In this document: positions 17,418 through 24,394 of the stretch, piece after piece
Layout of the letters: each line of letters starts with the position of its first letter
Position numbering within the stretch: position 1 is the stretch's first letter
Source of the DNA: JAPHTQ01 sp050302275
Lineage (GTDB): Bacteria > Pseudomonadota > Gammaproteobacteria > Thiohalomonadales > Thiohalomonadaceae
Direction: 5' to 3'
NCBI GenBank assembly: GCA_050302275.1
Contig: JBNLAT010000018.1
Coordinates: 1 to 51,091 of the forward strand
DNA: 51,091 nt
The notes under the pieces: model-generated
Told to the model about the DNA's origin: nothing
The model's database searches: none
What the model saw: the letters and a program-made list of their open reading frames with translations, nothing else
Program-made: the position numbers and the translations under genes

Positions 17418-18128
17418 ATGCGGCAAATCGTACTGGATACAGAAACCACCGGCCTGGAATCCCGGGACCACTACATTATCGAGATCGGCTGCGTCGAGCT
17501 GGTGAACCGCCGCCTGACCGGCAACAACTACCACCAGTACATCCGTCCCGAGCGCGAGGTCGATCCGGGGGCGATGGAAGTGCACGGTATCACCAACGAG
17601 TTTCTTGCCGACAAGCCCGCTTTCGTCGACATTATGGGCGACTTCCTCAGTTACCTGCAGGGGGCCGACGAGCTGGTGATCCACAATGCCCCGTTCGATA
17701 TCGGCTTCCTCAATCAGGAAATGCTACGCAATCAGGGGCCATATCAGGATCTACGCAAGCATTTCGGTGTGCTCGATACCCTGGTGATGGCGCGGCAGAT
17801 GCACCCGGGTCAGAAGAATAACCTCGACGCCCTGTGCAAGCGCTACGACATTAACAACGAACAGCGGACGCTACACGGCGCGTTACTCGACGCCGAGATC
17901 CTGGCCGATGTCTATCTGGCGATGACCGGCGGCCAGACCACCCTGTCGCTGGGTGGCGCCGATGCCGGGATGGAGCAGGGGGAGACGGTGCGTCGTCTGG
18001 CCGAAGGACGTAAACCACTGAAGGTTATCCGTGCCAGTGATGAAGAGTTGGCCGCCCACCAGAAGCGGCTGGAGACGATTGGTAAGAAGAGTGGCGATAA
18101 CTGCCTCTGGCAGACGCTGGACGGTTGA
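17418..18128 (+). CDS. dnaQ: DNA polymerase III epsilon subunit (proofreading exonuclease)
   Basis: This is the 3'-5' exonuclease of the replicative polymerase core. The three exonuclease motifs are intact: Exo I DTETTGLE (residues 7-14), Exo II HNAPFDIGFLN and Exo III HGALLDAEILADVY. A sliding-clamp-binding motif is probable at QTTLSLGG, where E. coli epsilon has its Q-x-x-L-S-L-like element. The C-terminal part contains the alpha-subunit-binding tail. GGGAGA before the ATG is a good ribosome site. Immediately after the stop the small-RNA control region begins. Confidence 0.96.
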   Translation: MRQIVLDTETTGLESRDHYIIEIGCVELVNRRLTGNNYHQYIRPEREVDPGAMEVHGITNEFLADKPAFVDIMGDFLSYLQGADELVIHNAPFDIGFLNQEMLRNQGPYQDLRKHFGVLDTLVMARQMHPGQKNNLDALCKRYDINNEQRTLHGALLDAEILADVYLAMTGGQTTLSLGGADAGMEQGETVRRLAEGRKPLKVIRASDEELAAHQKRLETIGKKSGDNCLWQTLDG

Positions 18129-18129
18129 T

Positions 18130-18178
18130 TGCACCAAAGAGTGACGTGCACCACGGCGGTGCGCCCTCTGCTGGTGCG
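18130..18178 (+). promoter_or_regulatory. NtrC-like enhancer sites upstream of a sigma-54 promoter
   Basis: The 17-base palindrome TGCACCACGGCGGTGCG (18147-18163) matches the NtrC consensus TGCACC-N5-GGTGCA in 11 of 12 defined positions. A good left half site (TGCACC, 18130-18135) and a good right half site (GGTGCG, 18173-18178) flank it. The full site is centred about 90 bases before the predicted transcription start, a normal enhancer distance. Recognition by NtrC rather than another enhancer protein is inferred. Confidence 0.55.
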
Positions 18179-18218
18179 GAAAAGGGCCGTTTGTGGCAGG
18201 AAAAGCCCCTTTCCAGGT

Positions 18219-18234
18219 TGGCACGGTTAGTGCA
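18219..18234 (+). promoter_or_regulatory. Sigma-54 (RpoN) promoter
   Basis: TTGGCACGGTTAGTGCA (from 18218) has the invariant GG at 18220-18221 and GC at 18232-18233 with the required 12-base spacing, and matches the consensus TTGGCACG-N4-TTGC except for one base. Transcription would begin at about 18245-18246, exactly at the base of a hairpin. Nothing protein-coding lies downstream on this strand before 20142, so the promoter appears to serve the small RNA. Confidence 0.72.
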
Positions 18235-18245
18235 ATGAAGAGGGT

Positions 18246-18321
18246 GTGGTACGAGTACCACTCTCCTTTTGGTTTTGCGAAGTTAATTTGGCGTTCCCAT
18301 TAACGGGAACGCCATTTTTTT
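18246..18321 (+). ncRNA. Predicted sigma-54-dependent small RNA (~76 nt)
   Basis: The locus has a promoter, a defined 5' end and its own terminator but no reading frame with a ribosome site. The predicted RNA has a 6-bp 5' hairpin (GTGGTA 18246-18251 with TACCAC 18256-18261, loop CGAG), then about 28 unpaired pyrimidine- and AT-rich bases, then a 9-bp terminator stem with a T run. The unpaired part contains CTCCTTTT at 18263-18270, the complement of a strong Shine-Dalgarno sequence, a frequent feature of sRNAs that block translation initiation. With NtrC-like sites upstream it resembles in logic the nitrogen-regulated RpoN-dependent sRNA NrsZ of Pseudomonas, but I see no sequence similarity to NrsZ or to Qrr or CrcZ RNAs as I recall them. 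Confidence 0.65.
18290..18321 (+). terminator. Terminator of the predicted small RNA
   Basis: Nine perfect pairs (18290-18298 with 18305-18313) enclose a 6-base loop, and seven T follow at 18315-18321. It is about 190 bases from the dnaQ stop and could also end read-through from dnaQ. Confidence 0.88.
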
Positions 18322-18334
18322 GCCTAAAAGCGGC

Positions 18335-18459
18335 CTCAAAATGGTCTTCGCACCCTGATTCTGTGTTGCAAAGCTTGTTCCGGTGCTCATTTACTACCGG
18401 TAAACTCCGTTCCTCACAAACATTGCGCCTTGACTCCGGGCACGAATCCGCTTTTTGAG
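18335..18459 (-). repeat. 125-bp dispersed intergenic repeat, copy B
   Basis: This is the inverted second copy of the element at 4063-4187 (105 of 125 identical, no gaps). Its ends CTCAAAA (18335-18341) and TTTTGAG (18453-18459) are perfect inverted repeats. The central TTTAC/GTAAA hairpin is kept. It lies just after the small-RNA terminator and 11 bases from the end of nhaD, so it also sits at a convergent gene junction. Confidence 0.8.
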
Positions 18460-18470
18460 ACCACTTTTAC

Positions 18471-19901
18471 TCAACTGCCGTTGAGCAGGAAGTGCACCCA
18501 GATGCTGCCAGCATAGCCGAGCGCAATGGCCCAGATCCATTTCAGGTGGGCGAAGAAGGTATAGATCCCGCGTGCCTGGCCCATCAGCGCCACCCCTGCG
18601 GCGGAACCGATAGAGAGCAACGAGCCGCCCACGCCGGCGGTGAGGGTCACCAGCAGCCACTGGTCGAGGCCCATTTCCGGGTTCATGGTCAATACGGCAA
18701 ACATCACCGGAATGTTATCAACGATGGCGGAGAGAATACCGACCAATATGTTGGCCCAGGTTGGGCCGAGGCCGATATACATGGCATGGGAGGCTAGTGA
18801 CAGATAGCCGAGGGTGCCCAGGCCGCCGACACACAGGACCACGCCATAGAAGAACATCAGGGTGTCCCATTCGGCGCGCTTCATGCTGACGAAGATATCA
18901 AACGGCTTGTGGCGAGGTTTCACCACGTGGGCGATCTCAGACATCTCAAGTTCAGGGCCATCGATGAGATGCCGAAAGTGCTTTTCTTCGTAACGACGCA
19001 GACGATAGCCATAAAACTTAAGCAGACCGAGGCCGGTCATCATACCGAGCACCGGCGGCAGGTGGAGGTAATTGTGCCCGGTGACCGCCATGGTGATGGT
19101 CAGGACAAACAGACCAATGACCACCAAACCGCCTTTTTTGATCTCAACCTTTTCATTCACTGCGTCCGGCTTGCCTTTATCCACGGCAAAGGACATCAGG
19201 AATGCCGGGATTAGCCAGTTAACCAGTGATGGCACAAATAACTCAAAGAATTCGGAGAAATGCACCATCCCCTTTTGCCATACCATCAGGGTGGTGATAT
19301 CACCAAAGGGTGAAAAAGCACCGCCTGCATTGGCGGCAACCACGATGTTGATGCAGGAGAGGGCAACAAATTTCGGTTTGCCTACGCCCACTGCCATGAC
19401 CACGGCGGCCATCAGCAGCGCGGTGGTCAAGTTGTCGGCAACGGGCGAGATAAAGAAGGCGAGCAGGCCGGTGATCCAGAATACGATCTTAAGCGAGAAG
19501 CCGCGTGAAACCAGTCCTGCACGCAGGGCATTGAATACCTCACGCTCCTCCATAGTGTTGATATAGGTCATCGCTGCCAGCAGGAACAGGAACAGTTCTG
19601 CGTATTCCAGCAGGTTGTGGCGAATCGCCTCGCCTGCAGTTTCTGTGTCGCCGATATGATTGTAGGCAAGAGCCACCAGTACCCAGATGATCCCGGCAGC
19701 GACTATCACCGGTTTCGATTTGCGCAGGTGCAGAAACTCCTCGCCGACAACCATTGCGTAGGCCGCGACAAAAAGTATCAGGGCAAGTGTTGCTTCCCAG
19801 GTACCGGTCAGGTCCTGGCCGGTTGAAGCGAACAGGGTCGCCGGGGAGAAAAGCAGAAATGAAAAAACGATGCGCGTTAAAGCGGTGATTCGGGTATTCA
19901 T
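18471..19901 (-). CDS. nhaD: Na+/H+ antiporter NhaD
   Basis: NhaD is an inner-membrane antiporter of the ion transporter superfamily that expels Na+ (or Li+) in marine and halophilic proteobacteria. I start it at the ATG at 19901, which has AAGGAA close upstream, giving 476 residues; an earlier ATG at 19916 and the longer open frame lack this. About 12 membrane helices are visible after a cleavable-looking N-terminal segment ending LFAS. Typical stretches are SPVADNLTTALLMAAVVMAVG, NAGGAFSPFGDITTLMVWQKG and SAIVDNIPVMFAVL, which carry the conserved Asp, Asn and Thr residues. It suggests a saline habitat. Confidence 0.92.
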   Translation of the reverse strand: MNTRITALTRIVFSFLLFSPATLFASTGQDLTGTWEATLALILFVAAYAMVVGEEFLHLRKSKPVIVAAGIIWVLVALAYNHIGDTETAGEAIRHNLLEYAELFLFLLAAMTYINTMEEREVFNALRAGLVSRGFSLKIVFWITGLLAFFISPVADNLTTALLMAAVVMAVGVGKPKFVALSCINIVVAANAGGAFSPFGDITTLMVWQKGMVHFSEFFELFVPSLVNWLIPAFLMSFAVDKGKPDAVNEKVEIKKGGLVVIGLFVLTITMAVTGHNYLHLPPVLGMMTGLGLLKFYGYRLRRYEEKHFRHLIDGPELEMSEIAHVVKPRHKPFDIFVSMKRAEWDTLMFFYGVVLCVGGLGTLGYLSLASHAMYIGLGPTWANILVGILSAIVDNIPVMFAVLTMNPEMGLDQWLLVTLTAGVGGSLLSIGSAAGVALMGQARGIYTFFAHLKWIWAIALGYAGSIWVHFLLNGS

Positions 19902-20141
19902 GGATATTCCTTGCATACGGGATCGAGCCAGAAAAATAAACGCAGTGGATAGTACCACATCAAACAGTGAGGGCATCCTAGCGCAAAAGGCTTTCCGTGT
20001 TTATCAGTTTTTCTTTTACCTGCTTTTTACTTGACGGGAATCGTGCTGCTATGATTTGCCGAAGTATTACGTCTGTCTATAATCTTCATACTTATTTTAT
20101 ATATCGCTGTGAGCACCGAGCGTCGCGGTTGGAGGAGTGTC

Positions 20142-20621
20142 ATGAATCAGGTTACAGAAACCACGGGTGGTCCGACATCGCGCTGGGTTACTTTCCAATT
20201 GGAAGATGAGACCTACGGTATCGATGTCATGCAGATCCGTGAGGTGTTGCGCAGCCAGGAGATATCTCCCGTACCCGGCGCCCCATCCTATGTGCTGGGG
20301 ATTATCAATTTGCGCGGTAGCGTGGTGGCGATCATCGATACTCGCACCCGCTTTGGTCTGCCGCGACGGGAAGAGATGGACGATGCTTCGCGTATCCTGA
20401 TTATGGAGTCGGGCGATCTGGTGGTTGGTTTCCTGGTCGACAGTGTCAGTGAAGTGGCCGATCTGAAAAACGATAAAGTGGAAACGCCCCCAGACAGTGG
20501 TAAGGGGCCAGCGTCGCGTTTTATCAGCGGGTTATACAATCGTTCTACGGGTTTATTGATTCTCCTCGACGGCAGTAAATTGCTGACCGACGAGGAGCTG
20601 GCTGAGGTTTCTTCGATCTAA
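20142..20621 (+). CDS. cheW: CheW-like chemotaxis coupling protein
   Basis: This 159-residue protein is a single CheW domain (about residues 13-150), the adaptor that links chemoreceptors to the CheA kinase. Typical features are VTFQLEDETYGIDVMQIREVL, the receptor-binding loop INLRGSVVAIIDTRTRFGL, and GFLVDSVSEV. The ATG at 20142 follows GGAGGAG at 20131-20137. No cheA, receptor or other chemotaxis gene lies nearby, so it may serve a signalling array encoded elsewhere or act as a stand-alone regulator. Its 3' end faces patZ with only four bases between the two stops. Confidence 0.92.
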   Translation: MNQVTETTGGPTSRWVTFQLEDETYGIDVMQIREVLRSQEISPVPGAPSYVLGIINLRGSVVAIIDTRTRFGLPRREEMDDASRILIMESGDLVVGFLVDSVSEVADLKNDKVETPPDSGKGPASRFISGLYNRSTGLLILLDGSKLLTDEELAEVSSI

Positions 20622-20625
20622 GTGC

Positions 20626-23304
20626 TTACAGTTCGCGATTGGCCAGCATGATGCTCGGGTCTGCTTCGCTGGCGTGTAAATGAAAGCCCAGCGAACGCAC
20701 CAGATCCAGCATCTTTTTATTATCCGCAAGAATCTCCCCATCCATGCTGTGATAACCGCGCTCCCGCGCGGCATCCATCAGGTGAGTCATGAGTTGCGAA
20801 CCGAGACCATGATGCTGCCACTCATCGGCAACCGCCAGGGCAAATTCGCAACTGTGCCCGTCGGGATTCACCACATAGCGAGCAACACCCAGTTCAGTTT
20901 CTTCACCATTGATCTCCTGTACCGCAATCAAAGCCAGTTCGCGGTTGTAATCAAGTTGGGTGAAGCGGATCAACATATCCTGAGTTAACTCATTAATGGT
21001 TTGCATGAAGCGGAAGTAGCGCGATTGCGGCGACAGACCGCGAACAAAGTTCTGTACGATTTCTGCATCTTCAGGACGGATTGGGCGAATGGTGATATTG
21101 GTGCCGTCGGACATCTGCAACTGGTGCACCAGATGGTGCGGGTAGGGGTGGATCGCCATGTGATCATAGGGATCCAGTGACGGCGTACGGTGCGCCACAA
21201 CAATGCGACAGTCCAGTGCCATCACACCGTTCTCATCCGCGACCAGCGGGTTGATATCCATCTCTTCGATTTGCGGTAACTGGCAAACCATCTCCGATAC
21301 ACGGATCAATACCTGCTCCAGCAGGTCCATATCGATCGCGTTGAGATTGCGATGTGCCCGCAGTGAGCGCGCCGTGCGTGTCTGGTTGATAAGACTCTCT
21401 GCGAGGAAGTGGTTGAGTGGCGGCAGTGCCACTGCACGATCACGCATCGCTTCCACCTCGGTACCACCGGCACCGAAGGTGATCACCGGGCCAAACACCG
21501 GATCGCGGGTGACACCGACCAGCAGTTCGCGCCCATGTTGTGAGTGGAACATCGGCTCGACGACGACACCGTCGATCGCCGCATCGGGCGCGTTGACTTT
21601 TACCTCTTCCAGCAACTCGTTATAGGCAGTGCGTACCGCCTGCGCGTTGTTGATGTTGAGGCGTACACCGCCGACGTCGCTCTTATGCGTCAGTTGTGGT
21701 GAATTAATTTTCATCACCACCGGGAAGCCGTGGGTCTCGGCGGCAATCAGCGCCTCATTGGCAGAGCGGCAGTTGGTGCCGGGATTGACCGGAATAGCAA
21801 AGGCGTGCAGCAACGCCTTGGCTTCCAGTGGTGTTAGCACGTGGCGTTTGTCTGCAAGGGCGCTTTCGATAATCAACTGGGCGCCTTCGATGTCCGGGCT
21901 ACTGAAGTGACCCAGTGAACCGGGGACCTGCACCAGCATCCGCTGGTTGCGATAGTAGTTGGCAAGAAAGGCAAAGGCCTCGACCGACGATTCGGGATTG
22001 GTGAAGGCCGGGATGTGGTGTTTGGCAAAAAGCTCGTTGGCACTGCGTACATGGCCTTCACCCATCCAGCAGGCCAGCACCAGCTTGTCAGAATTTTCCT
22101 TGGCCTCGATCACCGCACGGGCGCAGGCTTCAGGATCGGTCATCGCCTGCGGGGTGAGCATCACCAGCACACCGTCGATACCACGATCATTCAGGCACGC
22201 TTCGGTGGCCATGGCGTAACGTTCCGCGGTGGCGTCACCAAGAATGTCGATGGGATTGCCATGCGACCAGTGGCCAGGCAGATTGGCTTCCAGTGTTTGA
22301 ATCGTTTCGTCGGATAGTTCCGCCAGTTCGACTCCGAGATCGGTCGCGCGGTCGGTGGCCATCACGCCTGGGCCGCCGCCATTGGTCAGGATCGCCAGAC
22401 GATTACCGCTAACCCGATGCGAGGAAGAGAGCAGTTGTGCCGCACCGAACAGTTGCGAAATGCTATCGGCACGTACCACACCCGCCCGCTGCAACGCAGC
22501 ATCGAACACATCATCGTCACCGATCAGGGCACCGGTATGGGTGACTGCGGCCTTTGAACCTGTACTGTGTCGTCCCGCCTTGATCACGATGGTCGGTTTC
22601 ATCCGTGCGGCGACACGCAGACCACTCATGAAACTGCGTGAATTTCGAATGCCTTCGATATAGAGCAGGATGCTGCGGGTTTCGCTGTCCTGAGCCAGAA
22701 AGTCGAGCAGATCGCCGAAGTCGACATCGGCGGCATCTCCCAGTGAAGCGATTGCCGAAAAACCGATACCACGGCTTTCCGCCCAGTCGAGAATCGCGGT
22801 GCAGAGTGCGCCAGATTGCGACACCAGCGCCATCTGCCCCGGCAATGCATTGTTTTTGCCAAAGGTGGCATTCATCCCCACCTTGGGTCGAATCAGGCCA
22901 AGACAGTTGGGGCCCAGGATATGCAGCTGGTATTGATGTGCGGTTTCCAGCATCTTGCGTTCCAGCGCTGCACCGCCGCCGCCGCCTTCACTGAACCCGG
23001 CTGAGATCACGATGGCAGCACGTACGCCATGTTCACCACAGGCGTGAATGATCGCCGGTACGGTGGGAGCCGGGGTGCAGATCACGGCCAGATCTACCGG
23101 CTCCGGGATGGCATGGATATCCGGGTAGCAGGTCTTACCCTTCAATTTTTTATGTTTGGGATTGATCGGATAGAGCTTGCCGTGGAACTTACTCTTCAAC
23201 AGATTTTCGTAGAGGAGGGCGCCGACCGATTCGGGACGGGTGCTGGCGCCAAAAATTGCGATTGATTTGGGTGATATTAAGCGGTCAAGATAATGCGGAC
23301 CCAT
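20626..23304 (-). CDS. patZ: Protein lysine acetyltransferase of the Pat/YfiQ type (ADP-forming acyl-CoA ligase-like plus GNAT)
   Basis: The 892-residue chain has the architecture of E. coli PatZ (YfiQ): a CoA-binding domain (residues 10-130, SIAIFGASTRPESVGALLYENL), a succinyl-CoA-ligase-like domain (ILGPNCLGLIRP, ALVSQSGALCTAILDW), an ATP-grasp-like domain (about 480-700, GFPVVMKINSPQLTHKSDVGGV and GVTRDPVFGPVITFGAGG), and a C-terminal GNAT domain (about 735-890, ITIRPIRPEDAEIV, then EWQHHGLGSQLMTHLMDAAR). PatZ acetylates lysines of metabolic enzymes such as acetyl-CoA synthetase with acetyl-CoA. CAGGAAA precedes the ATG. It is divergent from a deacetylase-like gene 115 bases away, suggesting a write-erase pair. 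Confidence 0.88.
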   Translation of the reverse strand: MGPHYLDRLISPKSIAIFGASTRPESVGALLYENLLKSKFHGKLYPINPKHKKLKGKTCYPDIHAIPEPVDLAVICTPAPTVPAIIHACGEHGVRAAIVISAGFSEGGGGGAALERKMLETAHQYQLHILGPNCLGLIRPKVGMNATFGKNNALPGQMALVSQSGALCTAILDWAESRGIGFSAIASLGDAADVDFGDLLDFLAQDSETRSILLYIEGIRNSRSFMSGLRVAARMKPTIVIKAGRHSTGSKAAVTHTGALIGDDDVFDAALQRAGVVRADSISQLFGAAQLLSSSHRVSGNRLAILTNGGGPGVMATDRATDLGVELAELSDETIQTLEANLPGHWSHGNPIDILGDATAERYAMATEACLNDRGIDGVLVMLTPQAMTDPEACARAVIEAKENSDKLVLACWMGEGHVRSANELFAKHHIPAFTNPESSVEAFAFLANYYRNQRMLVQVPGSLGHFSSPDIEGAQLIIESALADKRHVLTPLEAKALLHAFAIPVNPGTNCRSANEALIAAETHGFPVVMKINSPQLTHKSDVGGVRLNINNAQAVRTAYNELLEEVKVNAPDAAIDGVVVEPMFHSQHGRELLVGVTRDPVFGPVITFGAGGTEVEAMRDRAVALPPLNHFLAESLINQTRTARSLRAHRNLNAIDMDLLEQVLIRVSEMVCQLPQIEEMDINPLVADENGVMALDCRIVVAHRTPSLDPYDHMAIHPYPHHLVHQLQMSDGTNITIRPIRPEDAEIVQNFVRGLSPQSRYFRFMQTINELTQDMLIRFTQLDYNRELALIAVQEINGEETELGVARYVVNPDGHSCEFALAVADEWQHHGLGSQLMTHLMDAARERGYHSMDGEILADNKKMLDLVRSLGFHLHASEADPSIMLANREL

Positions 23305-23419
23305 GATGTTTCCTGTATCGGTTGAGCGTGAAGTTCCCTGATGGGCAATATCATAGACTAGACTGTGCTCTATTGCGCAGCGACGATCAATGCGCTTCCT
23401 TTACTGAAGAAATTTAATA

Positions 23420-24340
23420 ATGACTATTGCTTTTATCTCTCACCATGACTGCGAAATGCACGACATGGGTGATGCGCACCCCGAGGGGCCCTGGCGTCTG
23501 CGTGCGATTCAGGATCACCTGCTCGCTACCGGTCTTGATATGGCGCTTAAACATTTCAACGCACCGAAGGCGACCCGCGAACAGTTACAACGGGTGCATA
23601 CCCGAGAGTATGTGGAAAAGGTTTTTCGTAGCGCCCCGGACGATGGTGTGGCCTGGCTCGATCCCGATACCGGGATGATGCCCTATACCCTTACCGCGGC
23701 ATTGCGTTCCGCCGGTGCGGCGGTGATGGCTGCCGACATCGTGCTGGAAGGACGCAGTGATCAGGCTTTTTGCAGTGTGCGTCCTCCGGGTCACCATGCC
23801 GGACCCGATTACGCTATGGGTTTTTGCCTGTTCAACAATGTTGCCGTCGGTGTAGCACATGCCATGGCCTATCACTGGGTCGATCGTGTCGCGATTATCG
23901 ATTTCGATGCACATCACGGAAACGGTACCGAAGATATATTCAAGAATGATGAACGGGTTTTGATCTGCTCCAGCTTCCGTCATCCTTTCTATCCGTTTAC
24001 CGGTGCCGATACCGTCTCTTCTCACATCGTTAATTCTACCCTTGCCGGCGGTAGTGACAGCATGGCCTTTCGTGCCGCGGTGACAGAACAGTGGTTACCG
24101 GCGCTGCATGAATTCAGGCCGCAGATGATGTTTATCTCTGCAGGCTTCGATGCTCATGCTGCCGATGACATGGGGGGATTGATGTTGTGGGAAGACGATT
24201 ACCGTTGGGTAACCGCCGAACTGAAAAAGATCATGCTGCAATACGGCAACGGCAGGATGGTTTCAATGTTGGAAGGGGGCTATGACCCCGGTGCATTGGC
24301 GCGTAGCGTGGCGGCACATTTGAATGCGATGCTAGATTAG
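23420..24340 (+). CDS. Histone deacetylase-like amidohydrolase (class II HDAC/HDAH family)
   Basis: This 306-residue Zn2+-dependent deacetylase belongs to the arginase/deacetylase fold. The active-site landmarks are all there: the His-His pair in RPPGHHAG (about 121-128), the metal ligands in DFDAHHGNGTEDIF (about 160-173), the third ligand in GFDAHAAD (about 241-248) and the catalytic Tyr in EGGYDPGAL (about 285). The substrates of bacterial members include acetyl-lysine proteins and acetylpolyamines; the neighbouring lysine acetyltransferase favours acetyl-lysine here, which is inference. It ends at a two-way terminator. Confidence 0.9.
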   Translation: MTIAFISHHDCEMHDMGDAHPEGPWRLRAIQDHLLATGLDMALKHFNAPKATREQLQRVHTREYVEKVFRSAPDDGVAWLDPDTGMMPYTLTAALRSAGAAVMAADIVLEGRSDQAFCSVRPPGHHAGPDYAMGFCLFNNVAVGVAHAMAYHWVDRVAIIDFDAHHGNGTEDIFKNDERVLICSSFRHPFYPFTGADTVSSHIVNSTLAGGSDSMAFRAAVTEQWLPALHEFRPQMMFISAGFDAHAADDMGGLMLWEDDYRWVTAELKKIMLQYGNGRMVSMLEGGYDPGALARSVAAHLNAMLD

Positions 24341-24352
24341 ATTTAGCCTCAT

Positions 24353-24382
24353 AAAAAAAGCGGCCTTGCGGCCGCTTTTTTT
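24353..24382. terminator. Bidirectional terminator between the deacetylase gene and dsrA
   Basis: GCGGCC (24360-24365) pairs with GGCCGC (24370-24375), flanked by seven A before and seven T after, so a U run follows the stem on both strands. It closes both convergent genes. On the minus strand it comes right after dsrA, so no gene downstream of dsrA is co-transcribed with it. Confidence 0.9.
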
Positions 24383-24394
24383 AAGCGTGGAGAG

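Noticed and set aside
18246..18321. Identifying the small RNA as NrsZ, Qrr or CrcZ
   Set aside because: NrsZ is about 226 nt with several stems, Qrr RNAs have a well-conserved core, and CrcZ carries repeated CA-rich motifs. None of these is visible here; only the sigma-54 logic is shared.
18246..18458. A 70-codon frame overlapping the predicted small RNA and repeat copy B
   Set aside because: It has no ribosome site, runs through a terminator hairpin and its T run, and continues into the repeat. An RNA gene explains the signals better.
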